64,000 nt of DNA from Aedes albopictus (Eukaryota > Arthropoda > Insecta > Diptera > Culicidae), in assembly GCF_035046485.1 (NCBI RefSeq), contig NC_085136.1, forward strand, positions 299,304,778 through 299,368,777, in the 5' to 3' direction. Below the pieces are notes generated by a model. That model made no database searches and was not told the origin of the DNA. It saw only the letters and a list, made by a program, of their open reading frames with translations. A program made the position numbers and the translations under genes. Of this stretch, positions 22,745 through 33,769 are shown piece after piece. Position 1 is the stretch's first letter. The number at the start of each line of letters is the position of its first letter.

Positions 22745-23400
22745 CAAACTCACGAGCAAGGGCGTAGCCAGATTTTCGGTCAAAGGAGGCAAGCACCCTT
22801 AGCAAATTTATACCTACTAGGTAGATCTTATAACTAAACACAAAACTATGAAATTGAATATATTAACATTACATTCTAAAAGCATTATTTACCCATCAGC
22901 AATCACGCTGTTGTATGTTATACATACAATATGTTGAAAAAGCTCGCCTTTTCTACATAAATCAACGTGATGCTGGTAGCGATGGACGAATTCTGAGAGA
23001 TTTATGATTTTACCATTTTACTCTTGCATTACTTCATCTCCGGTTTTTTTTTATTATTATCTAACATTCGTAAAAAAATAATAGCTCTTTTGAGGATTAA
23101 CCCAGAATTTGCATAATGATTTCCTTCGACATTTTTTCCAGTAGCACATAAAGGGAAACCCGTTTGAAGATTATTTTGAAAATGTCTACATAATGTCTTC
23201 CATGACTGACTGTAGTTCAACCATTTGTTTATGCTTATTAGCAAACTTGGTATCAAGGTTGGGATGTCCTGGATGTCTATTCCTCTGAAAATACACCTTC
23301 AGTTCTATTGTTCCAAATACATCCTTGTCGGAATCTACCTGAGGATTGTTTTATGTTCTCATATATTGCATATACTCATCTCAGAGCATAATCATATAGA
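22745..23400. other. Spacer, nothing recognised
   Basis: AT-rich DNA with no supported gene. The start (GCAAGGGCGTAGCCAGATTTTCGG) resembles the end of some mosquito non-LTR elements, but I could not establish this. Confidence 0.3.
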
Positions 23401-24085
23401 ACTGTCAATTTACGTATTCCCGGGAGGATCCTTGGAAGAATTTTTGAAGGTATTCTCGTAAGAGGCCTGAAAGTATCACTAGAGGAAAACCTCGAGATAC
23501 CCTGTAAGAATTTCTGGAGGGAATGCCTGGTGAAAATTTTGATGAATTTCTTGCAGGTATTTCCAAAAAGCTCTCGAATAATGGAATTTTTGAAAAAATA
23601 CTGGAAATTATTCAAAAAAAATATCTGGAGGAATTTAAGAAGGAATGCCTAGAGGGATTCCTGGTGCATTTCCCAGAGAAATTCCGGGAGGAATCCCTGA
23701 TAGAATTCCGAATGAGTCATCCCTGGACGAATTCCTGAAGAAATGTTTGAAAGCACTTTTAGCATGTAAGTACTTATATGTTAAACCCTAGTAGGATGTT
23801 GGGGTCAATATTATCCAGACAGTGAGGGTTAAAGCAAGTCTCACTGACTTCTGGGCAACCAAAACCTGGGCTTCCGTGCCTTTTTTGTAACATGCGTGTT
23901 GCTTGGAAGAATTCCTGGAGGACTTATTATCTCGCTTATTGTGAGAATACTTGATGGAATCCCTGAGTTAACTGCTGGAGGATTCCTGAAGAATCTCTGG
24001 ATAATTTCCAGGTTCCTGTATGCATCCTTTTAAATTTATCTGCCAATACAATTCGCTGGAGGAATTCCTCTAGAAATTCTTGAAG
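23400..24085. repeat. Degenerate 12-base repeat interrupted by the 24-kb element
   Basis: Units such as GGAAGAATTTTTGAAGG and GGAGGAATTCC occur up to 24085. The same repeat resumes at 25620, so the TIR element at 24086-25619 appears to sit inside the repeat tract. Confidence 0.6.
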
Positions 24086-25619
24086 TACCGTAAAATGGGG
24101 TGTTAAGGGACGGAAAAAAATTTCGTCCCCATTAATTCATGGGGTCTACTTATTAAAACTTTCAGGAAAAGTAGTGCGATCTTTGTCTTGCTGCCTGCTA
24201 CGCATATAGATTACAAAATTTGACGATTTTTTGAAGAAATTGAAGATAAAATATGAAAATGGGGTGTTAAGGAACTTAATGTCATGAATGTAAAAGTTCT
24301 TATATTTCAAAGAAAGATAAAAATTGATTAATTGTAAACAGTGACTGTAATATTTCTTGAACATCGCCGAAAAAGATTATCATAGTACTGAAGGTGCGAG
24401 GACAGTTTCATTGTCATCTACCTTTGTATATGAGTTTTTTTTTGTAAAGCATCGATACCTGGAAAAATATCGTCAATTGTACATGAGTGGCTAAAATTTT
24501 TAACCAACACATTATTCACAGTCACTTTTTAGAGCACCCAAATTGAACAGTTCAGACTGACCAACAGGTTGTAAAGTAAGGATGTGTATTTACAGTTTTT
24601 TGTTCACTTAAAAACTCATTTATATTTAAATGTTTTGAAACAAGCATGCATGTCATCTAATGACCTAGGGTGTAAACTGTATATTCAATGCTGATATTTC
24701 TACTCTGAAGCATCGCTGATAGGTCGTATTCTGAGATATTTTGGCAGCCATGAGTCTTCTTCATAAATACTTGCTATTGCAAGAGTTAGTCACAGTCTGG
24801 AACAAGTGAGCATATTCAACATTAAAAAAAAGCTGTCACGTTTTAGCGCCAATCATTGATATCATTTAAATAAGAAAACAGATGGAAAATCTATTTTTGA
24901 AGAATACGCTTTCGTTGAAACTTAACAAAACACCCAAAGAACACAAACTTCTATAAAGAGGGGACTACTGCGGCATTGAGAATAAACATTTTACTAATTT
25001 TCTAATTATATGTATCAATCTAACACTTGTTTCTAAAGATCAATATTGTATTAGTTGAATTTATCACCCTAGCAACTGTCGGGATGCTTATGACCCAAAA
25101 TGAAATCCGTAATACGCCATTCAGAATGGTTACTGTTCTACAATGAATCAATCGCCTCAAAACTTCATGATACAAATAAAAAAAGTTATAGAGAAATTTC
25201 ATCCCCTAACACCCCATCAGTTTATGAAACTAGCCTTTTTTCACAAAAATTGTTGGTGTTCGAAAACCACCTTAGTAACATCAAATATTTTACCCTAGTT
25301 TCGTTTGAAATGAGTTGTAGAACACTTTACGATTACTCACATATTTTCCTAATAATATTTCTGATCTTACATATGAATGTTTCAATGGTAGCGAAATTCA
25401 GGAAAAGCAATGCCGTTTTATTTTTGATGTCTAGTGTCTAGTTAAAAACGTATTTTCATGAGTGATAATCCTTATAGTATGCCTTTATTTCCAACACACA
25501 TTTGAAGCAAATTTGGAATTAGTAAATCAATTTTTATACGGCTTGGCGATTTTTCAAAGTAGTATGTAAAGATGAATCCCTTAACACCCCATGAGTTCTT
25601 AACACCCCATTTTACGGTA
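24086..25619. mobile_element. 1.5-kb nonautonomous element, TACCGTAAAATGGGGTGTTA ends
   Basis: TACCGTAAAATGGGGTGTTA at the left end is the inverse of TAACACCCCATTTTACGGTA at the right end. The subterminal motif GGGGTGTTAAGG recurs inside (24251-24275, and inverted at 25204-25215 and 25577-25592). There is no transposase frame, and no convincing target duplication could be read. Confidence 0.75.
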
Positions 25620-26279
25620 TTTAATAAAAATCTTCAGGTAATCCTGGAGAAATTCTTGGGTACATCCCTGATAAAGATGATTGAAGGATTTCAGAAGGAA
25701 CTACTGAATGATTTTTTGTTGAGAATCTGCGAGGAATTTCTGAAGAAATCAATTGAGGAATCTCTGAAGTCAAGGATCGATATATTCGCCTCACTCCATT
25801 CATATTCACTCCTCTTTCCTGAAGCGAATCAAGAAAGATGCAACAGACGGATAGTCGTGATCAAACACGCAACCCCATGACCAGAGGGAAGTGATGCGCA
25901 AGCTGCTTGACATGAATATTCGTTGCCATTCGTCGCAGTTTAGATCGCAAGCGAATGAATGAATGGCGAATGGTGAAGAATGCTGGTGAGCGATCGAAGC
26001 GGCTATTTTCATAACTTGAACAGAATTTCTGCATGTAATGGATACATTTTTAGTGTATTATTGGTGAAATGCTAGAAAATAATTCGAAAAAATCGTATGC
26101 ACAATATCAATCGTATCACTCACGAACCGCATCACCGCTCGATCGCTTGCGATGCGGATGTGGACAAATGAGTAATTTCCCACCGTTCGCCGGGGTTTGC
26201 TGTCATCACTGACAAGAAAACACACACTAAAGCGACAACCCTTCGCTACTGACTGTCTTTGAATGTGGAAGAAGATGAA
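25620..26279. repeat. Degenerate 12-base repeat, then unassigned DNA
   Basis: The 12-base repeat continues to about 25780. From 25790 to 26279 there is less repetitive sequence with GATCGAAGCGG / CGCTCGATCGC-type near-palindromes and no gene. Confidence 0.45.
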
Positions 26280-27730
26280 AAGTTGACATCAGGAACCCTG
26301 CCTCCTGAAGCAATCGTTGGACGAATTCCGTGAAGCAATCCCAGCAAGAATTCCTGGTTAAACCTCTGAAGAAATTCCTACAGGAATGCCTGGAGGAAAT
26401 TATTAAAAAAAAATGCTCCAAGGAATGCCTGGAGGAAAGTATGCAGAATTTCTGGAGGAATTCTCGGAAGCAATCCCCGAAGAAATCCCTGGATAAATTT
26501 CTGGAAGTATACTTGGAGGAACTCCTGGATGAATTCTGGGAGGAATCCCTAGGGAAATTTCTGAAGAAAACTTTTGAGTAATTCCTAGAGCAGATCCTAG
26601 ATAAATTTTTGAATGAATTCCTGAAGTAATTCCTGGCAAAATCTCTAAGAAAATCATGGAGGAATGCCTAGATATTTCCTGGTTGAATTATTGGAGCAAT
26701 TCCAAGAACGATTCCCGATGGAATCCCTGGAGGAATTGCTGGTGAAATCTCCAGTGGAATTCTGGGAGGAATCCCTGGAGAAAATTCTGAAAAAAATCAC
26801 TTAATTAATACCAGGTGGATTTCCTGGAAGAATCCTTGGAGGAATTCCTGGAGGATTGCTTCTAGTGCAATCCCTTGAGAAATTCGTGGAGCAATTCCTG
26901 GAGGAATTCCTGATGTAATTCTTGGAGGAATTTCTGGAGAAATCTGGGAGGAATCCCTGGAGAAAATTCTGAAAAAAAAAAATCCCTTGATAAATATCAG
27001 GAGGATTTCCTGGAAGAATCCTTTGAGGAGTTCCTGGAAGAATCCAGTAAGGATTTCCTGGAGGAATCCCTGAGGAAAGCCCTGAGGAAATCCCTGGAGA
27101 AATTCTTGGACGAATTTTTGAAGCAGTTCCTGAAGGAATTTCTGAAGAAATCTCTGGAGGAATCTTTGAAATATTCCTGAAGGCATTCCTGAAGAAATTC
27201 CTGAAAGAATTTTTGAATGAATCCCTAGAGGATTTCTAGGAGTAATTCGCAGAGGAATTGTTGATATAACTTCGGAAGGATGTCCTGTATCAATTCTTGG
27301 AGGAATTCCTAAAAAAATCCTAGGGTTATTTCTGGAGGAATTCCTGGAGGAGTTCTTGAAAGTCCAGTAGGTATTCCTGTAGAAATTGTTGGAGGAATCC
27401 CTGCAGGAATTTCTGGAGGAATCTTTAGAGGAATTTTGGGAGAAATCACTGAAGAAATTTTTGAAAAAATCTCAAAAGAAATTCTTGGAAGAATTGCTGT
27501 AGAAATCCTCGAAATAATTCCTGGAGGAATCCTTGGAGAAATCCCTGAAGCAGTTTATAGAGGTATTCTTAGGGGAATTTTCGGAGGAATGCTTGCAGCT
27601 ATTCCTGGTGGAAAATCTGGAAGGACACCTGGAGGGATCCCTGAAAAAATCCCGAAAATCCTGGACGAATTTCTTGAGGAATCCCTGACGGGTTTTCTGG
27701 AGAAATTCCTAGATTCCTGGAAGTCCTGTC
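26280..27730. repeat. 12-base minisatellite GGAGGAATTCCT / GGAGGAATCCCT
   Basis: A dense, degenerate tandem array. Plus-strand frames read repeated LEEFLEESLE and minus-strand frames read GIPPGI or EFLQ patterns. These are artefacts of a 12-base unit (a multiple of three, so frames stay open) and not genes. Spacer variants make some units 15 bases. Confidence 0.85.
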
Positions 27731-28300
27731 CAGTTTGTCGCAGAACTTTGGCTTTGTTCGAGAGGAAGTTCCGAATCTCGATACTACCCTTAGATTGAAC
27801 GAGTTTAACGATTTTTTTAGTGCACCACCTGGATCGCCTCTTCGACAGCTCTGAAACTATCCAGGTAGTCGTCTACATATTGAGGTCCCTAATAGTGGTG
27901 GCTGCACTCGGGTAGTGGGACTCGTATTGCTCGGCATTCGCGTTCTTAACAAACTGAGCCAATGATGGTGAGCAAGTGGAACCGAACATCGTGACCTCAA
28001 CTGCGTAGAATTGTACAGGATCTTCGGGATTGTGGCGGAATAAAAACATCTGGACGTTCCTATTTTGCATAGGCCAAATCCCAAGATGGACTCCGGCCGG
28101 TCGTACCTCGGTCCTGGAGTTCGTCGGATTTTATCGTGTAGTATACTCGCACGACAGTTGGACAACTGCTTATAAATAGCGACCAATCGGTCGGATTCTC
28201 ACTAAATGGCGGAAGATCTTTCCCGATCACGTGTTTCGCTGTTATCTGTTGAGAACTGAGAACCCCCGGGGTCTCGTTCTGCATTACATGGATTTCTACT
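27720..28300 (-). pseudogene. BEL/Pao LTR-retrotransposon remnant (Gag fused to RT by deletion)
   Basis: On the minus strand a Gag-like stretch (QITAKHVIGKDLPPFSENPT, about 28210-28260) is followed within 200 bases by a BEL/Pao reverse-transcriptase region (FRHNPEDPVQFYAVEVTMFG … SPSLAQFVKNANAEQ). The catalytic YVDDYLDSF lies at about 27854-27880 and EIRNFLSNKAKVL further on. The frames are broken by stops and shifts, and the protease and most of the Gag and RT are missing. Confidence 0.8.
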
Positions 28301-29438
28301 AAGCATATCTCTGGATGAATTAGCGTCGGTTCCCTGTTCGAATCATTCGATCGATGAACGGACTCCAGAAATTAAGCAGGGTGTGACCTCGACAAGCTAA
28401 GTGGTTCCGGTTGAAGATTCATTTTGAAGTGATACTGCTTTTGGGTACTCCAAGATGGCCCTTGATGATGAAATAGACGAGAAGCGTCTTCTGGGGGTGT
28501 TCAGGAATATTCCATCGCGGGAAGCGTCCTAAAGGGCCTCGAAGAAGATACATATTTCTGGGAAGGTTCTCGAATGGTAGACGAACGAGCTTCCCGGAAA
28601 CAGGGGACATGACTCGTTAGCGAAAGATTCGATTTAGGAGTTCCGACCAATCCAGAATGAGGGACGAAACGATGGTGACCGACTCGCAGGTTGAGCTTAT
28701 AGCTTCAGTGTGGGTAGCCTCAAGACGCTTGTGCTGCCGATTGGTCCTTCGATGGTAAGTGACAGAACTTCCATAGGTGCCGGAGGAAACTGGTTCCTTC
28801 GAATAGCGCTTGGATCACCAAAAGTGTTCCCGCCAGTCATCCCGTGTGATGAGTTTGTCGCCAACCACTGCGAGACTTGCTCCGGTAGCGTCTTTAACTG
28901 ATACCCTCGAATTCATCATTGCACCTCTCAGGCGTCTTAAGATATCGTAGGGGAGGCTTGTCTCGTCTTTTTTCCCTTCTACACCATGGAGGAAAAATCT
29001 GCTCGAGAGACACCCGAACAGGAATGTCCAGGTTGTGTGGGGTTAAAGGTCGTCTTCTACAAAAAAGTAAAAGTCAGGACTACTCTCTCCTAGACCCACT
29101 AAACATATTTCCATGGTCGCCATACCCTACGTCTCTCCGGAACCACTACGAAGGCAGAAGAGGAACTGGATAATAAAGGAAAACGGCATAAGTCACCTAT
29201 ACAGATCCTGAAGTCACTTTATCCGCGACAGCATTCAATTCACTGGAGGAAGTTCTCCTTTTCATGTAGCTCGATAGCATCAATCGGTGCGTAACTTTAG
29301 GTTATCGTGAGGTTACAAACCCGTGTTCTGAATATGGTAGTAACCCCAGCAACTCCCACTTGATAAGAGTTGCCGGTGAATAGGAAACCAACACCTACCG
29401 CGGTGTCCGGGACAAAAAACATTATCGACAAAAAATTG
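28301..29438. other. Unassigned, possibly more of the BEL/Pao element
   Basis: Higher GC than its surroundings, like the adjoining BEL/Pao piece, with broken frames on both strands (for example 28419-28610 minus). No LTR pair or domain could be recognised. It may be the diverged 5' part of the same element. Confidence 0.3.
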
Positions 29439-29710
29439 GTATCGCTAAGTCACCCTTAAAATGAAAGCTAAAGGTCTTTCTTTTTTTTTTTGATGCTAAG
29501 AGGGAAATGTTCTATCCGGGGGTCTTGAACAATTTTTTATTTTTTTTTTGTGATTTCTAGAACAAATTTCCGAGAACTACCCATTTTTTGGGCGCTGTTC
29601 ACCCAAAATTTATATGGAAAAACAACCCCCGATAGAACATTTCGCTCTTAGCACAAAATGAAAAAGGAGACCTTTCCTTAGCTTCCATTAGCTGGGTGAC
29701 TTAGCGATAC
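29439..29710. mobile_element. 272-bp MITE, GTATCGCTAAGTCACCC ends
   Basis: GTATCGCTAAGTCACCC (29439) and GGGTGACTTAGCGATAC (end 29710) are exact inverted copies. The inner blocks GATGCTAAGAGGGAAATGTTC and GAACATTTCGCTCTTAGC are inverted too. No coding sequence. Confidence 0.85.
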
Positions 29711-30370
29711 TGATGTTTTTTTTCGAATATGTAGTATTCTTCTACCATAGACACCGTCCTCAGTGTCGGGGAGCGTTGTCGCCTCGAATGCCGGTCTATA
29801 ACCCTCGCGCAGTAGTGTCATCGACATGTCAGCATGTTTTTTTCACAAGAATCACTCAGTACACGACGCGACCGCTCCCGGGATAGCAATGCCTGTCCCG
29901 ACGGTAGCTTATGTTTTTTTTTTTCAAGTTAGGCCAACGAACTGCAGTTAGTCCCTGGATTTCGAGCTTTATACGCCGCGCCTCGCTGGTGAGTTGCGCC
30001 AGTTTGCTTACTGAGCTAACGTTGAAATATTCTATGTTACAATTCTTGTCCGTTGTTGTTTCGTGCTAAAAGTCGATGCCATTAAATTAGTTCTATGTAT
30101 ATTTTTCTCTGCTGGTTTGTTGATATCACTAGTTTACAGCATTTTTGAACTCGGTAAGCTGATGATCGTTTTTGGTGTAGAATCATGCCCTGAGTTCGAA
30201 AACGCGAAGGAAAAAAATTACAGTAGAGCGGATTTTTTTTCGACTTTCCATACAAGGTTGATGATTTGAAATCGATTTTTGTTCCATTTTTAAGCAAAGT
30301 CGCTTACTTCACACATCTCATTCTCCGTAATCAATGCTCCGATTAAGCTGAATTTTTCACTGTAACTCGC
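29711..30370. other. Unassigned sequence
   Basis: Contains a moderately GC-rich stretch (29740-30000) that could be retrotransposon-derived, but no domain could be read. Confidence 0.3.
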
Positions 30371-30379
30371 CTACATATG

Positions 30380-31019
30380 ATATGTCAAATAAACGTTATT
30401 GTTATTGTTATTGTTTATTTTAACTTGAAATTTAGAAAGAGGGAAAAACCCCTTTGAGTGATTTCGACATTTCAAAAACGAAATCTTTCTCAAAGAGGCA
30501 CAAAACCTCTTTTTCTTTTCAAATAACATTACAAAAATAACTTTAAACTAAAGGCTCACACGGCAATGAACCATAACGGAGCCGCTATCTTGAAAGAGGA
30601 CAGCATGCCAAATCGTAAAACGAGTCTCCGGAAATCCAGAAATCCTAATGGGGGAGGGGGAGGGGTCAGGGGGTCATCAGAAACGCATCTTCAAGGCTGA
30701 AAATAAAGAATACCAAAAAAGGGGAACAGTATCAAACAAAATAGGCAATCTCATTTAGAAATTTGAACAAAAGTTTCAATATATGTTCATTTTTTAAGCC
30801 CAAAACATCCCGTATAGATACAGGAATTGAAAAACCTGCTGCAATTAGGCTATCAAATAATATCTTCCTCGGTGCAATAAACCGAGAACAATTAATTATA
30901 ATGTGATCAATGTCTTCATACGATAAGCCACATTCGCATAAGTTTGAATCTACAATGTTGATACGATACAAAGTCAAATAAACGTTGAGAATGTTTTTTT
31001 TAAATTGTTTTTTTCTCAT
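30380..31019 (-). pseudogene. 3' end of a LINE (non-LTR) element, minus strand
   Basis: The frame 31019-30732 (95 residues) has the typical LINE C-terminal cysteine/histidine block: LTLYRINIVDSNLCECGLSY, EDIDHIIINCSRF, then PRKILFDSL. It is followed by about 300 bases of 3' UTR and, on the minus strand, a CAATAA-type simple-repeat tail at 30395-30415. The element is 5'-truncated at about 31020. The clade (I/Jockey-like) is a guess. Confidence 0.65.
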
Positions 31020-31489
31020 TGAAAAAAATACATTTCTTCATATATTTTTGGAAAATTTGCTAAAGTTTAAGGAGATCGTCTCCAATACTCGCCAATATTT
31101 TGAATTTCATCAATCCGACGCAAAACCTGCATTCAGATGATCGAATGGTATTATATTCAGCTTTCAATTCATGCAAACAGATTTAAAATTGGTTGAACAA
31201 AACGCAAGATATTTGATTTTTATTAAATTCCATATTTTAAAAAGTTGTAAAACTCGATATTGAGCTAAAACTCAAAAACTGTTCTACTTTAAATTTTTTG
31301 AAGCACGGTTCCGAAATCAGCGCTAAATTATGCTTCAAAAACTTTGGTCGTTAATAGAAGTTCACGACTTTCGTGTTATTTTGTAAACTAGTGTATTCGG
31401 GGACAGTAGGTTGTTGACCTAACGTCTCCTAACCACTGTAATGGGCTTGCCATTTTAGGTATAGCTTCTATTGGATGGTGCTTTCATAT
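31020..31489. other. AT-rich spacer, nothing recognised
   Basis: No supported feature. Confidence 0.4.
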
Positions 31490-31720
31490 TCAGCCGCTGG
31501 ATGCCTGTTTAGACGCTGTTTGAGCCGCATCTCCGTGGTGAACAGACGCTCGGGACGCTCCTCAACCTAGCTGAAGTCATTGTTATAGTTGACCATACTC
31601 AATATAATGACCAAACCCACTGAACAGTTGATTCTCAACTACATTGAGAACTCGCTAAGTGGGTTTAGTCATTATATTCAGTATGATTAGCCTTAATAGT
31701 CAGAAGGACAACCGTATCTG
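31490..31720 (-). pseudogene. Antisense fragment of the LINE 5' region seen at 7600-7880
   Basis: Read on the minus strand, blocks such as ACTTCAGCTAG, CGAGCGTCTGTTCACC and GCGGCTCAAACA follow the same order as at 7775-7865. The fragment is interrupted by an insertion at 31579-31698. Confidence 0.75.
31579..31698. mobile_element. About 120-bp palindromic insertion with TCA duplication
   Basis: A 92-base palindrome (CATACTCAATATAATGACC … GTCATTATATTCAGTATG, 31594-31685) lies in an insert flanked by TCA on both sides. The uninterrupted sequence is seen at about 7772-7786 (CTTCTGACTTCAG), which serves as the empty site. Confidence 0.65.
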
Positions 31721-33673
31721 AATGTCAGCGTAAAGAAAATGGGCTACTGAACAGTGAGCATTTGATTTATAATCACCAATACGCCACACCTGACTAAGTT
31801 CGTAAAATGAGCTCAATTGACAAATCCCCGAATGAAGCCAGTCCCGATTTCGCCCTACCTGAAGACTAAAACTAAAGAGGAGGCCAATTTTACTTCGTAA
31901 ACTTATCATGGGAATTACTGTTACTGAAAAGAACATCTCAAATACTCTGTCTAAACCTCTGTAATTTTGAAATCCATAATCACAAACTCATCCATACACA
32001 CTCGAACAAAACACAACTGCCAAATTATTGCAAAAGAAGCAAGAAAGACACCCGGATACTTGTTTTAACCCAGTTCTAAATGTGCATAACCAGAAAGTAC
32101 GCCTACGTTCCAATGTACATACAACCAATCAATACTTTCTAAACTTCTTCTAACTAAGGCTAGGAATAATCTGAACAAGGTGATGTGGGTGAACAAGATC
32201 ATTAGCCGAATTGGGATGTCGTTCAAAAAAAAAAATGGTATAGAGAGACCAAACCGAGGAATAATACTCCAGAAATAAACCCGCTGCATCAGTGGGCCAC
32301 GTTGGTATCGCATTGTATGTTCGTTGAGTTCTCGAATAGTTTTAGATGAAGGAGAAACGTGAAAGCTGAATCAATGCGAATAGTTCCGGAGGGTTATTGA
32401 ATTGAATGTTAAGCAGGAAACACGCTTGTGCCACGTCTAAGTAGAACGAGTGCAAATGTATAGGTACACTTGATTGACTCGATCCTTAAATTATGATTAC
32501 AATGCATTCAAATTCGAGTAAGTTCTAAATTAAGAACAGTTAGGTTTAAGCTTACAGTTAAAATTAGTTAAACAAAATATTCACACATCGGTTTTAATCG
32601 AACTGAAAACATGATCATAAGGCAAGATGATATCATACAATCTGGCAAGTTTATTGTAACGTTCTATACTGTATAAGGGACAGAAAGAATTGAGTTGGTG
32701 GAATTTTAAACACATATTCAATCAAACGCGCAGTTAGAGAAAATAAAGTTATTAAAAGTCGTTCGGTGATATCCAATTTTTCAAACTGGGGGATGGTAAA
32801 CTAACGTGAATTGAATTATACACAAAACAGTTAGAGATTCGCAAAAAAAACGCAGACGGACATTATTCTACTTGCAACAACCAAGAACACATCCACACAC
32901 CACACACATACAGTCGCTTTGCGAAGGGACGATGTGAAATAAATCTTTTTTCTTATACAAATATACAATAAAAAGGAGAATAATTACATGGTGTGATCAC
33001 TAGAAAGAACTCGGGTCCCGCATGAGAGGGGGGTGTATGTTTGTTTGGTAATAACTCATGTATTCTTTATTAGTGTTGATTTCATGTCTTACTGGCTAGA
33101 TCTTTTCTAACGTATGGTATAACAATTTGGCACAGAAAGCTGTCGTCTAAAATTAGCGAAAATATTTCACATTTAACTGCCTTACACGATCTTCATAGGG
33201 TGCTGCATCACATCCACCTTTCAAAAACTGTCACATCCGATCACGTACCGGACGAAAACGATAATTTTCCGATGACAGGTGTTGATTGCAGCCCTTAAAA
33301 TTTAGGATCCAATATTTTACAAAAATATTTACAATGTTTACTGCAAGAAACGGTCTCTTAGTATCTAACATCAGCGTAGTAAATCTAACGACGTAGATTG
33401 TGCTATTCTTATCTCTAGTGGTAAATTTTACAACAGTTTACACCCTAATGTACCATCATCGGTACAATTAACAGAATCACTTAATCTCATTAGAATAAAG
33501 ACTATTTATACACACAAAAATATAATACAATCACGTCTTTTTTAAGGGCTCGACATCCCGAGGCTTGGCCTCGAGAAAATCGAGGACTAGTACTCTCTCT
33601 CGCGCGCGCTCTCTCCACACTTCTCATTCAAAGCAGCATCAGCAGTAGTAATGGGATACAACTTCCGGCCAGC
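31721..33673. other. Mostly unassigned; right part is probably 3' UTR of the minus-strand gene
   Basis: No gene on the plus strand. Going left from the minus-strand stop at 33674, a (CT)n/(CG)n run lies at 33590-33620. A minus-strand AATAAA (plus TTTATT) occurs near 33066. The 3' UTR may extend some hundreds of bases to there, but its end is not established. Confidence 0.35.
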
Positions 33674-33769
33674 TCATCGGGAGTTGGCCTTCTGCTTCTG
33701 CGATTGCATGGCGAAGTAGATTATGGTGGCGCCCATGTTTGTTCCGCCCCATTTGGCGCACTCGGAGAT
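33674..33769 (-). CDS. Terminal coding exon of the LRAT-like gene
   Basis: The acceptor CTCTTTGCAG lies just right of 33769. The exon encodes ISECAKWGGTNMGATIIYFA and a basic tail ending in NSR, then TGA. GTNMGATIIYFAM is the likely membrane anchor. It joins the upstream exon (ending …DNRKRQ at 63524) in phase 0. Confidence 0.7.
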   Translation of the reverse strand: MSECAKWGGTNMGATIIYFAMQSQKQKANSR

